Part shown: in pieces, positions 50,252-63,942 of the stretch
Numbering within the stretch: position 1 is the first letter of the stretch
Layout of the letters: every line of letters starts with the position of its first letter
The notes under the pieces: generated by a model
Database searches by the model: none
What the model was told of the DNA's origin: nothing
What the model saw: only the letters and a program-made list of their open reading frames with translations
Assembly: GCA_013396995.1 (NCBI GenBank)
Contig: VWZP01001727.1
Span: 1,050,009 to 1,114,008, forward strand
Source of the DNA: Dicaeum eximium
Taxonomy: Eukaryota; Chordata; Aves; Passeriformes; Dicaeidae
Direction of reading: 5' to 3'
DNA length: 64,000 bases
Made by a program: the position numbers and the translations under genes

Positions 50252-50325
50252 TAGAGTCACAGAATTATTTTGGCTGGAAGGGACCTCTGGAAGTCTACTC
50301 CCGCACCCTGCTTGGAGGAGGACTA
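50252..50325 (-). mobile_element. CR1 LINE, 3'-terminal fragment
   Basis: The plus strand reads AGAGTCACAGAATTATTTTG, then GCTGGAAGGGACCTCTGGAA, then CACCCTGCTTGGAGGAGGAC. This is the reverse complement of the CR1 3' UTR end. It is short and 5'-truncated. Confidence 0.88.
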
Positions 50326-50554
50326 GTTTCAAATTCTTTCTTTCTTGGAGACTGATTTTCCCTCTATCTTCATGGGAAGAAATTAGCTGAAGGGAGTAGG
50401 AAGGGTCTCAGTTTATTAGGGGAAGGTGAAGAAGCACTGTCTTTGTGGTTTCTGGCTGTACCTGCCTGTATATTTTGGGTTTCTTCCATGCTTTGAAATT
50501 TTTTCAATAAATTCTTAATGAGAACAATTAGACAGTGTCCTTTACATTGTATAC

Positions 50555-50602
50555 TGAGTACAGTAAGATAAGAACAATTAATGAGTACAGTAAGATAAGA
50601 GC
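50555..50602. repeat. 27-bp tandem duplication (about 1.8 copies)
   Basis: TGAGTACAGTAAGATAAGA at 50555 recurs at 50582, separated by CAATTAA. Confidence 0.9.
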
Positions 50603-53600
50603 AAGAACCAATGGACTATGATGGAAAGGAAAGAGATGTCAGGCAGATATAATTAAAACTGAGGAAGGACAGCTCTCTCAAAGTTATTTAGACAGAGCTT
50701 TTGCAGCTTGAGATCTTGAGTCCTTTTAATGCAAGCAGCTATACTTGAAATGCAGGGAGTTTGTGTCTCTAGGTGAAGAACAGGTGGGAGCAAACAATGT
50801 GTTCCAGTCGTGTGAAAAGCTGGCAGAGGCCCCTGAGCTCTGGTCAGCGTGATGGCCAGGGCACTGCAGGCTTGGCTCTTTATTGCCAGCCTACAGAACC
50901 CCTGCTTTTTCAGTCTTGAACCGCTAATGTACTAGTATAAATAAAACTAGAAGTCTAAATAAAGTTAAGAAGTATAAATAAAATCCCTTGCTTGTGGTGG
51001 AGCCTGGGGGAGGCAGGGGGCAGCATGCCACCTCCCTAGGGTATTGATTTTTATACATTTGAGCCTTTTTCCAGCTTGCTCTTTGTTTCTGAAGGAGTGA
51101 GGCTGCTGCAGCAGACAGCAGAGCACTCCTTTCTTCTGTTTGCCAGTCCTACACTGAAACTGCTGCTACTGGGTTGGGAGCGGGGGTGGTTTGCTGACAT
51201 TGTAATAGCTTCAGCATTCTTGTATTTTCAGGTATAAGTGAGCTTCTAGACAGAATCTGTTTTGTTTGGTTTCTTTTTTCCTAGTCTTGCTCTTGAAGGT
51301 ACTAGCGTGTTAAATATATCAAAAAAACCCCAAAACTCTGGCGTTACAGGACATGATGCACAGAAATGGATGGTCAAAGATAAGTCACAGACCTGTGTTT
51401 TTCAAGCTAATAGCTTAAAGATTACACCTCACTAACTGCATTGAAAATGGTCTATACAAATATTGAAAGAATATTTGCCCATTTTTCTACTTCCTCATAC
51501 TACCTGGATGTATGCAGCTAAATATATAGTTTATCTGAATCTGATTTGCTTTCGTCTTGTACATTGATTTCTTGTAAGCTTTTATTTATACAGCTTTAAT
51601 TGGACAGAAAAAGACAGCAAAGAAAACCTTGATTACTCTGAGATTTTTCTACTTCATGGAAAGTACAAGGCAGGATGGAGAGAAAAACTGCTGGCAAGCT
51701 ATCTGCCCGACTGAAGGAATTAAGTTTTTGAAGTGGGATTAAATTAAGGTCTGGCAGCCTGCAGTAGGAACTCCACACAAACACTCAGAACTGCACACAG
51801 TTATCCAGGCCTTGGATGACCTCTTAAATTAGTCTAGCTTTGTAATCTTGGAGCAAAAATATTCTGTCCTAATGTGGCTTAAATCAAAGGCTGGAACATA
51901 TTTATTTTACTTGCTGGCAAATTGGTGCAGTTGGGTGCATGGTATGTGTCTTAATAATAAAATGTCTTAGAGGACATCTGAAATGCATACCTGCTCTAGA
52001 CCTTCAACAAGACAGGTCCTTCCATGAAGGAATGGGAACATTTTTTAACTTGAACTTCTATTTTATTTTTTCTTTCCTGCATTACTATTCAGCTGGAAAG
52101 AAGACAGAAGGGTGATACAGCCTATGGATCTAGAGTGGCCAGAGGTTCTCATTCCAGCCCCTGGGGTAGATCCTCTGTTGGTGCAAATCATTTCTGCTGC
52201 TGAGAAAGCAGCGCAGCTGTGGCATCTGATACCAACCAGAATTCGTCCATGGAGACATGTTCACTTTCCTTCAATCCCCCTGATATTTAGCATTACCTGT
52301 ACTTGACTTGTAGACACCTTTCTCCTTATGACAGAGTTTCATGGTTGTGGTCAGGCAGAGATCAAAACCCTGTAAGAATTAGATCTGTTGAAGAATTTAC
52401 CTATTTTCTGTAATGCTGAGGTTACTGGATTATCTGCTCACATTAGGTCTGTCTTTATGGTTTTCTTCCAACAGCTCTTTACTCCCTGGTTCTCCACTCT
52501 ATTGTATCCTAGCTGTTTTTTCTTTCTTTTAACATACTTGTTTTTATAAGTAATCTTACATTGTTCAGAGCATGTGTGCTTCATTTTCAATAAGACTGTT
52601 CACTTGCAAGCTCATGTATCTTCTGGATCTGTGCCCCCCAGATATGATGGTGATGGGTGCCATGTTAATAAGCAGAACAACAGGAAGAAACAGGCCTTGT
52701 CATGACATCTATTTTTTTTTTTTTTTAAAAGATGAGCTTCCCCTGACCTTGAACACTGTGTTTGCAAAAGCAATATATGATTCTTCAAAGCGTAGTAGAA
52801 AAACCTTCCACTGGAAAGTGAAGGACATGATAAAAAAAAAAAAAAGAAATTAATACTGGGAGTTACTCACACAAATTTCTTTCTATTTTAAACAGTGTTT
52901 GCTGGGTTATTTCCCAGATGCAATTAGACTGTAATTATTTTTTCCCCAAAGTATTTGTTGCCAGAGGTGTGGAGCTTTTTGTTTGTTTAAATTGTGTTTA
53001 GGGGATGAGAACCAAGGGACAGAGGTTTGATCTTGAATTCTTAGGACTGAAGTAAAGCACAGGCTGGTTGCAGCATTTGAATGGATGAGGATTTCACTCT
53101 CTACTTCCCTTTCCCTTCACTTCTTTTTCATAATCAGCTGACTTCTGCCTCTTGTAAAATGACCTATTCCTATCTGTTTATGGTCTGGGTGTTCAGAGGA
53201 TGAGATGAGCCAGCACTCAGAACATTTGAAAATTTGCAGTCTCAGAGAATTAGAGGAGCAGAGGGCTGGTTCATGTGCTGTGCCATGTCAGAAGGGCTGC
53301 AAGGGAGCTCTGTAACATCATTTTGAGATGCCAAAATATACATAAAAAGAGTTAATTTTCATTTCACTCAAAACATAATACCTTTCAAACAGTAAATTGT
53401 TTTTAAGTGAGCACTTTAAATACAAAGACTGATTAAAACTGGGAAGCTAGACGAAATCTGTGTCTTCTGATTTAAGTTTCTTCAGCATTCTTGTGCTGCA
53501 TGATGATCTATTCCTTTGTAAATTACATTTTTAATCTGTTCGTCTGTTTGTCTTTCAGCAACTGAATTGAGTCAAATCCTGTGCCATTTCTATTTGCTTT

Positions 53601-56600
53601 ATGCATAAATAGTGGTTTTTTATCTTCCAAACCCACACAAAAATTCGGAAGAATTTAGAAAGTCGGGATACAGAGAAGGGTTATGTATTTTCAAAGAGGT
53701 AATTGTATCACAGACTTGGAATGGCTTGAACTGAGCAGACTTCATTTTTCCTGTATCAGCAAGGCTCTCAAGCTAAAAGCAGTTGAATTTCAGCAGAATT
53801 CTGCACAATTCTGCATCCATGTGGAGCAGTAGAATGTGGGATTGTGGGTGCTGATTGAGTAGAATAGCTGAGTGTATATTGATGTGTTTGCTGAACCTGA
53901 GCATTTATCACCAAACATGAATATCTGGTTCTTTGGTTAAAACTGACTCTGGGTGATGCCAAAGGAATCCTAAGAAATATGAAGCCCATAATGCAGTACT
54001 GGAAGTGCATAGATGGAGGCAAATGGCAGCATTACTGAGGGTCTCTGGGGGGAAGTACTCCACTGATGAATGGTAGTTGTGAGGAAAATCCTATGGCACA
54101 GAATGGGGAAGGGCATTAATCCTTGTCTTGGTAAGGAAATATATTAAAGTTTTTTTTTTTTTAAGAGAAACTTGCCTTTAACAAGTTCTAAGCTTCACAT
54201 AATTATTTTATAAATACTTTGCTAAAAATAATTCTTTTGTTTTCTAAAGGGAATTGGGATTTGAGGTTTTGCTTGTAGATCTTTTAATATCCTTTCTGTA
54301 TTGGAGGCCCTTATTAACTCTTTCTTAGCTTTTCCATCTGTCATTTGTCTTATAAATAACAGGAACCCTTGATCCCTTTAATTAATAAAAAAGTGAAAAG
54401 GGCATATTTAGTTAACTAAAGATTAGACTTCACATGCTGTAGCACCCCACACCCAGTGTTCCCAAATGTGATCCTGGAGTGTTTCAACAAGACAAGAAGC
54501 ATCTGTTATTAGAAAAACAATTACTATTTTCACGTGAAAATTATATTGAATACCTGCAAACCTGTTTGTTTTATAAGCTCCTTCCACTGACACATGCTTG
54601 TATGATTCAATGCCATTATTTTACTACTGGTAATGTTTTAGTGTAGAGGAAATATAGGGACTAGATACATGCCTCTTCAAGAAAGAAAAATAATTTCATC
54701 CTCTGTGGCTAATGACAAAAAGAACTGAAGTCCCTTAGACTGTAAGTCATAGGCAAGATGAATTTGGAGTGAAAATAAAATATATTTAGCACAAAGACTG
54801 TACCACGTTTTATTACCTGAAGGCATTGAGTTGGATTCCTCCTTGGTGTAAACTTACTGTAAGTCAAAGGAATTTCACCAAGGATAAATGTTGGCCCCAG
54901 GTGACAAAAGCAAAGGTTTTTAATAATGCCATCAAGTGCAGCTGCTTTAAGCACAATGTGCTTTTCTTCATAAGTGTACTTTATAAAAGATGGAGCTATT
55001 GTTCCTTTTTTGGCAGCTTCCACACTGTGAGACTTACTAATAGGCATTTAATAAAAAAGGGATTTTACCTGTCAGGAATGGAAAGAACTAAACTGAAAAT
55101 GTCATTACTCTCATTATTGAAGTAGTGCAGTGAAGAAGTAACAAATAAAGGAATTTGGGGCTGGGTGATGGAAACATTTGCAAGGTTTTTTGCTGTTTTA
55201 TCTCTTCAGCAAAAAGTTTGCTTTCATCTGAAGCAGGTTTGGTGTTTTGGTGGTGGGTTTTTCTGTTGTTTCCTTTTTGAATTAATGTATTTTCCTTAAC
55301 ACTTGCAGTCAAGAGTGAGTGAAGAGTTTATTTTTATGGTTTTTTTCCCTCATTTTCCTCTTTTCTTTTTCTTCATTTCCTAGATCACAAAATTTGCCTT
55401 GTGTCTGGAAAGGTTGATGGATGCAATCTATTTTGGAATAAATAAATTTTTTCTTTGATATTCCTTTTAAGTTGAATGGAGCAGTAATACGTATGTCCTA
55501 CTAGAGGTGCTCCTCAAGTTATTTTGATTCTAGCTACTATGTCAAAATGAATTTTTTTCTTCACAAGAGTGTGTGCTGCTTGTGCAGTCCCTGTGCCCAA
55601 TGGCCACAGCTGTGTTAGATGCATAGGGCTAATCTATGAGCCTCTGCTTTTGACTGAAACATGAAAGGCTTGTATCTGGATTTGTGACTTTCTCTGTGAT
55701 CTCCCCACGTTTTATTTCATCTCTCAATCTTGGTCACTTGATATGTAAAATGGATGTGTTCAACCTTGGCATCTTCCAGGCAGGATTGTTTGAAGAGCCA
55801 AGGTAATCACTTTAAAGTCACATGGATCACATTGTAGCTAACTGCTGTTATCGCGGAAATTCTTCAAAACCTCTTCCTGCCCTCTTTGGAGGTATGAAAA
55901 TGGAAAAGGTTTTATTAAAGGGATTGTCAGGCTTTTTGCCTGTTTTGCTTGACTTTAGACTCAAGGATGCTGAAGTGCAGAGGTTTGTTGTGGTCTCTGA
56001 TAAGGAGCAAGGTGATTGATGTTTTGGCAAGTCATAGATAAAGTATGATGTTCTGAGACATGTCTTAACTCATGGAGTTACTTATTTTACTCTACCTGCC
56101 ATCCTTATTAAAAAAAAAAAAATCACTATATTTGCAGGAAGTAGAATCAGTCATACCAAAGCAAGGAAGTGGGAAATCTGAGACTGTACCAAAATGATTT
56201 TGGTGAAATGTGACTCTTCTCTTGCATCATTGTGAGACAACTTAAAACAGCAGGTAGAACTGCGTTAAATCCCATGCATAGTGTGAGCAACATGATACAA
56301 GTTAATGTGTGGCTTCAGTTTCCTGCATTAGGATAGACTTTGACTTTGCACTATATAATAATTATATAATTTGTAAAAGTGGCCAGATTTCTGTATCTTC
56401 TGCTTTGAAATGTTAGGTCAGTCTGGCAAAATTTTCTTTTCTAGCACTAATGAGTTCAAAGCAGTAATTAATTTTTCTGTGGGATATTTTCATCTTCAAG
56501 CTGAAAAAGTAATAGGTATTTGAGTAAATTGGCAAGAAAACTGTTCAGATATTACTTTGGAAATCACTTGTCTTCGTTCCTTTTGGAACTATGCCAGTAG

Positions 56601-57417
56601 CAGTTACTTTTCTTGCTAAAATAGTGCTCATGACCATATTGTTCACTGCATTCTTTTTCATTCTCCCAGTGCTAATGTTTGATCTCTGTGATCACATTTA
56701 CCATCACAGATGGAAGTAAGAGAGTACAAGCGTGCATTGTAGGAAGGTTTTTCCTGAAGATTATAATTGTCTTAATAGTAATACTTGACAAATGCTTCTG
56801 TAGTGCCTCCTGTGAAAAGGCCAGTTATCTGACTTTAGTAATGGTTTCTTTACCAAGGAAAGAAAAGTAACAGAAATGTCAGAATAAGGAATGCTTCATG
56901 CCGGTAACAGAAAAATAAAAGCAACCCTGGAAAAGATTTGGTTGTGTTACTTGTGTCTCTTGAATTATTTTTTCTTTTTAGAAATTAGCAGAGCTGGAGG
57001 TTTTTTCAGCAACTTCATGCCCAAGATAAAATAATGTTTAAGACTCTGTAATTGTTGATTTTGAATAAAACAAGAAAATTGAAGTTCCTTAATTCTAGGT
57101 CACTGATATATTTACTGGATCTCAAAAGTATGTTTGCAGAAAGAAGCCTATAAGTCAGTTCTTATAAATACTAGACTGAACTTCAACTTTATTGATGTGA
57201 TTCAGAAGAAAAGAATTCTAATGGAACAGTTATATGTATTGAACTTCTTAATGGTGTTGTTAGAATCTTCTTGTATGCAGAGAAAACCAAACCAGCCTAC
57301 TTTTGTTTCAACATTACACAAGCACTATGTAAAGGATTAACCAAAAATATTGTCTAAAATATTTCAAGTAAAAGTTGCTAACAAAGAACTCCTTTGGGGT
57401 TTTTTTCTGCCTTGCAG

Positions 57418-57579
57418 GGTCCTAAAATGTATCTTCCCTCTTTCTCCAGAGAAATAATGATGTACTTGAGATGGTTTTATAGGTCAAGCATTCATGTAAC
57501 TGTCTATGATTTGACAAGATTGCTCAAAGAAAAAGTGGAGTGGAATCCGGATTTAGCCAGGAGGATTTTTGAGCAATGA
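57418..57579 (+). other. Exon-like ORF of unknown origin in TGFBR3 intron 2
   Basis: A strong acceptor (GGTTTTTTTCTGCCTTGCAG) is followed directly by 53 open codons and a TGA. The peptide starts GPKMYLPSFSREIMMYLRWF and ends NPDLARRIFEQ, with ordinary protein-like composition. I do not recognise the family. If spliced to the TGFBR3 signal exon the phase would give a stop after two codons, so it is not a TGFBR3 coding exon. It could be a chance ORF, a fragment of a retrocopy or an exon of an unannotated transcript. Confidence 0.25.
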
Positions 57580-57940
57580 ATCAGTGCTTTTTTGACCTAG
57601 TGGACTGAAGTAATTTAATTGGAGGAATCAACATTTTTGGTACTAGCTGACTGAACTAATTAAGTTGATTCAGTTCTGATACCTGTGTTGTCATCTTGTT
57701 CCAGTTGCTTTCCTTAAATTTTTGGAAGGAACCAGCCTGTATACTGGTGTCCCTGTGCTCTCTGGTGCCATCTCTTGCTGGAATGCTTTTTTGAGGATTC
57801 CGTTTGTTGCTTGGTGGGCTACAAGTGCTGCAGGCACAACGGGTTCATGTTGAGACCATAACTTTCTGCAGAGTCCCTGTGTCGTCTTCCCTTTAATCCC
57901 ATTCTAAAGCAGTCAGTAGGTGTCTGGTCCTGGTATTAGC

Positions 57941-57980
57941 ACAATGCATAATTGTACAGCACAATGCATAATTGTATAGC
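57941..57980. repeat. 20-bp tandem duplication (2 copies)
   Basis: ACAATGCATAATTGTACAGC is immediately repeated with one substitution (C to T). Confidence 0.93.
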
Positions 57981-60900
57981 ATGATGTTTCTAGGAGGATT
58001 TAGTGGCAGAAATTTGAAGATTATGTAGCATGGGTCCTCTTTCTTAGTGGGTTTAATCCTAGGGGTTTATGTCCTGAAGTGGTAACAAAACTCGTGTTCT
58101 GGTCTGACGTCTTTTGGCTTTCCTTCTCCATTGGTGACACATGGGTTTGTTTGCTTTTTCTTCAAAGCAGCTTCTTGTTAGGTCCTCTGTGCTATTTTTT
58201 TAACTAAGCCATGGCTGGTGGAGTTGGAGAGAGATTGAGAACCTGCTGTGCAAGGGCTATTGGGCTAGTGAAGGGAAATGATGCTATTGCTCACTTTCAG
58301 TGAGACCCTGCAATGGGTGTGATGCTCTCTGCTCCCCTCTTTACTTGGGGCTATGTTCTTCCTCCTGTGTTCAATATCTCACTGTAATTGTTTGTACCCA
58401 AGATGTGTATTAGTATGTTTTTTTTAGTTAGGATGAGCTCATCACTAATGAGTATTTGATGCCTTTGTAATGCTCCTAATATACACATAGAACAGCTGGA
58501 AGAGACTTTTTAAACAAGCATCTTTGTAATATCCTGGACTATCTCAAAGAACATTTAAATACAACAGTGCAGTTACATTGGAAGCTTTAAAGATAAACAT
58601 TTTTTTCATACAATGGCTGTACAGTGTGTAGTGGGTGATATTTGGAGTCTCTCTGCATTTACAATGAATGAAAACTGAAGTGAAAATGGTTAATAGTAAG
58701 CACAATTAAAAAATCGGTAGATGAGAGTACACTTCTGTGCTATATTTCTGAATATGTTGTTACTGTAGCCTTGTTATCCAGAGAAAAGTTAGGTTATCCC
58801 CAACAAGAACTTGTTTCTTTTGCAGCCAAACTTGTGGCACTGGTGGTAGGGCTGGGAGTGTTGAACTGCTCTGCCTGGACTCCCTCTGGTCGTGAGTCAG
58901 GTCTGTGCTGTCCTCGGGCAGGGCGTGGGGTGTTTGTTACTCAGCTGCTCGGATCCAATTAGAAAATGTTGATAGAGTGCTTCAGTCGGGCAGTAGGGGG
59001 TGGTGGCTTTTCTAAAGCAGGATACAATCAAGCTTACTCTTCACCAAATAACTTGCCTTGCAGTGTAATGTTAAGCCTGCCTCTGCATTGTATGGCCAGT
59101 GAGTTATCACAGATCTCATGAGGTATTAGTGAAAGAATGGGTGTTAACTTCCATTCCATTAAATGAATTTAAACCACTGGTCCACTGATGGGAAGAATAA
59201 GTTTCAGCCAGGCTCCTGTGTATTTACATGAGAGCTTTGAAATCCTAGAAGTGGCTGGTTTTCTCTGAACCATCATGATTGCTAGAGCAAATAAGGGACC
59301 CTTGAAAGTATGTGGCAGGGATAGTGGAGCCTCCCTTTTTTGCAGCAGGTCATGTTTGTACTAGGGTAAAAATGAATTACCTCTTACAGAAGTAGAGTAT
59401 CAAAGTATTGTTGAAGTATTTTGAGTAACTTGATCTGTGGTTCACCTGGTGGCACAGTCAGACATAACCACAATGGACAACAGCCTGTCAGAATTGGAAT
59501 ACATGGCAACAAAAGGATTTGGTGTACTGGCACAGCTATACATCCTTACGCAAAAGTACATGAAAAAGCTGACAGAAGCGCTTTTTTTGTTCATGTAACT
59601 TATGTAACTCTACCCATAACAAGGGTTTGCCAGCTGGTTTCCCACAGTGATATGCAATACATTACAAAAAGGAAATGTGGCACTGTACAATGCAGTGTTG
59701 AAACTTCTATGCTTTTCCTATGAAGACTGTTCAATAAATGAGAGGCAGCAGTCCTCTGGACTCTGAGCTGGAACCCTTCACAGTAAGTGGGTTATGCTAC
59801 CATGTAAGCAGATGAAAGCCTGAAACATTTGACCTTGTTAAATTCTATCCAATCATATAGTTTAACTGGGCCCTGCATTAGTTTCTTTGCTTGTTTTTTG
59901 GTTTGTATTAAGATGCCACTTGTGTAACATCTAAGTTTTTTCAGTCCCTAGCTCTTTTTTTTTTCCCAAAATCAAAACCTGATATTACCTCCTAGTTACA
60001 AATATGCTGAAATGGGTTGCTTAAATGGTATTTTCTTCTACAAAAATAATAGTACTAATTAAAAAAACAAAAGGGCATGTCTGATGCATAGTAGTGGCCA
60101 CTTTCAGGCTGTTAAAAATTCCAGCAAACCAGATGAATTGCCACCACCAAGTGCTGATTCAATGATAGCTTTTATGTGTACTTTGAATGTTGAGCAGGAA
60201 GAGAGATTAGTCATTCTCCCACCTTTCTGGGGGACTGTTTGAAAGCTTGCAAATCGTATATGAGGCCCCTCAGAGTGCTGACTGTACTGCAAAGTTATTT
60301 TGCATCTAGTAAGTTCCAGAATATTGTGACTGTTTTCTGAATAACACTATCGTTTACTGATTGTACTTGAAACCAAACAGTGCTGTTCTAAGTGTTGCCA
60401 AGTCACTTTGAAATTCTCACTGAGAGGTTTCTCACTGCTCACCCCATAAGCAGGGCTGGGGTGTTGGTTGTTCTTTTTGTTGGAAGCAAAAGCCATCCTT
60501 CTCACTGTGGTCTCTGCTTCCAGTTAAGTCAGGGGACAAGAAAGCTTCTGTGATTTTGCACTTTAACATTTAGTTAGGGTTTTGTGGTTAGTTTTTACAG
60601 AATGTACCTGCATTTTTTTTCCTGCAGCCTTGTTTGTTTGCTTGTTGAAGAAGGAGCAACAGGAGTCTTTTCCTGTACTGGAAAAGACAAGGAGTTGTAC
60701 TCCATGGCCAGCTGTTGGGTCCCCCATGTATTCCCTGCTGTCTGTAGTGTCAGGGGAGGCTCATGCTTCCTTCATGCAAGCCCTTAAATGGTTGTTGAAC
60801 CTTTGCCATACAGAGAGATGGATTTCTACACCTGTGGGGTCTCTGAAAGGGAAGTACTTCAGATGTGCATGTGAACATTTTATATTTTTGTGAAACTTGA

Positions 60901-63900
60901 ATAGGCTTTGAGGTTCCCTGAGACTTTATTCCATGCAGCAATGATACTAAGATGCATGCCTTATAAAGAGTATGTTAGCATTGGGCACAAATGACTTATT
61001 TCCTGAGTTTAAACTCCTTTCCCCAACTTCCCTTAAAAAAAACCAAAAGTTAGTAAAAGATTATTTGAGGAGAAGAGCCATTGTGATTTCATATGGAGGC
61101 CATCTCAGTTCTCCTTTTATATCTGCTGCTCGCCTGGGAGCATATGCTGTACTCATGTTCAGAGCTTGAATTGTTTTCAGCTTCTTATTAGTTTTGAAAA
61201 TGCATTTAGCAGTTAACTGCCAATGTGCGTGCTCTTTCTGCTTACAGCTAACAAGCAGCTGGGCAGTACATTAAGAAAATGTGGAATTGGTTAACTCTTG
61301 TAGAACCACATCTCTGTGTTTCTTCAATTGCCCTTGTAGAACTGTATGGGGAGAAATCCTGTCGGATAACACAATGGGCACGTGCTTAATAAGGGAAGAA
61401 ATGAGCAAAAGGAAGTCAAGGAGGAGAAGAACCTTTTGGTGTTTTGGCAGGGAAGAAGGGTTGTAGTGAGCGAAGTGTCAGTTGTTGCCCAGATAGCAAG
61501 GAGATGAGTGAGTGGTGGCATTTAGTAAGAAACTCCTTAAACAGAACTTTACCTCAGGGGGAACGGAAAGAGATACATTAGTGAGTGATTCATTTCAGAG
61601 CTCTGATGTTGCAGATGGCTTTCTGAGAGACTTTTCCTAAGTGAGCAATTTTACTTTTTCTTTGAGAATGGTTTTGGTTTGATATGGGGTTTGTTTTATT
61701 TCTGGTGGGTAGAAAAGAATCTCAAGGATACTAGTTTGTGTTTTATTTTACTATTGAATATATATCCCTTTATGTTACTTTAACAATTTGGAAAATCTTG
61801 TTACTGGACTTATTCTGTCATAATTTACATTTTAAATAATGGAACTAATGCCTATCTGCTGATGGGCCTTTTTCTTTTCAGTGAGGATGAGGCACAAGTA
61901 TACAATATATACAGCCAAATCTTTTTACATGTGGCTGCCATCTGCATGAGCTAAATTACTGCCTATGAATCAGGCGTACAATATGCAAGCTGTGCTCTGT
62001 ATAAAGATCTGCTCCCAACTTGTTTAGAGTCATCCTTTCTCACTCTCCATTTAGTCCTTTCTCTGGCAAATCTCCCATGGGCCTCATCTGGATTCTTGCC
62101 TGATTAAGGACTAAGAGCTAGGCCCTGTGAGATAATAAAACCCCAACATCTCTGCAAGAATCTACAGATTTCAATGGGAGTTGAAGGCAGCGTGTGCTGC
62201 TAAAGTCTTCAGCATGTATGCTGGGTTTAAGGTAATGATTTCAGGACTTGGCTGTGTTACAGTATACATACTGGCTCTAACTTGATTAAGCTGTGAGTAT
62301 ATTACTATGATTTCAATCCTCTATGGAAAGGGAAACACATAGTCTTTCTGTGGATTTTGTGGCTTATTTAGAATGAATTTTCATTTTCTTAATGTGTATA
62401 TTGAGATGTTTCTCACCAGAAAATTTCAGTTTATTGGTACTCGTACTTGTTAGGAGCTGTTTCCCAAAAAGCAGAGATCCAAGAGCAGATTGCTTTGGGA
62501 AGTGAAGGCCGTGAAATTGTAAGAACTAGGAAGGGTCGTAACTTTGACTCTTATTGCACACAGCTTTCCAAAATGATTCACTGTTTCCTTAAAACATTGC
62601 AGTATCTCCACATTTTTGTTAGAAACAAAGCAACACAAAGCTAATTATTACATCTAGGAAGAAAACGCATTACTGAATTAGACCATCTAATGAGATAATG
62701 AGCTTAGTTGGACAATGACCTTCAGCTCTTTGTATGGGTAATGCTCTTTAAACTTTCTTTATTTTAATAGAGCAGACTACCCAAACCCAAGGGTTTAAAA
62801 GAAAAAAGAATTCCCACACACCCTCTGAGTTTAGAAGGGGGAAAGAAATATTGAAATGCTCACATAACCCCCAAATTATATTTTAATTGAAAAATCGGGT
62901 AAGTATAAAATGCATTTTAACTTGCAAATAATTTCTAACATAAGAAAAAACTGTTCTTTAATGTTGTATTACTGCTTATGGGTTTCTTTTGGAATGCTGT
63001 TGCATCTAGGCACAAGAAGGGGCCTGAAATGCAATTTTAGGTTGAAACAATAGCCCCTAAAAGACAAAAGTTTTTTGACTTAAAGGTTACAGCATAGCTA
63101 AAGGATGCCTACCAAGAAAGTAACTTTTTATTGAAAAGCTCATCACAAACACAAGTAGTATTTAATTAAAGCAAGGTTAAAAAAAGAAGTCACCTAAAAA
63201 TCTAGGTAGTTTTCTGATGGCAATGGTCTTTCAGTCTTTCAAGACCAGCACTCCTGTTTTTCTAAACTTTTTTAGTGCATATACTTAATTTTTTCTTGCA
63301 CCTCTAATTGGCTCTAAACAAGGTTCACAGGGCTGGGTGTCACTGTGATTGCACGCTTGGTAGTATCTGGTCAAACAGATAACACTTGTGGCTTTACAAG
63401 CATGATGTGTTTTATCTTCCTGCAACATGGACTTCTGCTGTGATGACCTAGTGACACACAGTGTTTATACAGATGGGAATAGTCAAGCTTGGATGCTTTG
63501 TGAGTCAAGCAGAACAGATTGCAAAGGCTCAAGTGATGCAGCCCCAAAGAGGTTATAATGAAAAAAAACAGGAAACAAAGACTAGTAAAAGTGTTCTTTT
63601 ACACCCTGATGCATATTCAAGATAGTGCTGTGAACCAGTAAGTTTGTGGTCACTTTTCCTGTAGAGACTGAAAGAAGGAAGCTAGGGTTTGACTGAGAAA
63701 AGAAATGGGAAGCTGTGAAAAGAGAGTAGAAGGCACAGCTGTGAAGAAAAGGAAGGAAACAATGTAGTTTGTGGTATCCAATCTGTGTTGTACAGTTCAT
63801 GGTTATCACAGGTACATGAGGGAGGGCAGGAAGGAGGAGGCATAAGGACTTGCTCCTTACCTGTAAATGCCTTTGGGTGGCTTCAGCTGGGGAAGTCTCC

Positions 63901-63942
63901 CAGCCTATGTGGAAAGGACTGGTAGGATGCAGTGCCTGGAAA

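Noticed and set aside
59421..59740. 100-codon ORF followed closely by an AATAAA at about 59734
   Set aside because: Looked like a possible retrocopy with poly(A) signal, but there is no poly(A) remnant, no target-site duplication seen and no protein similarity. AATAAA is common in this AT-rich DNA.
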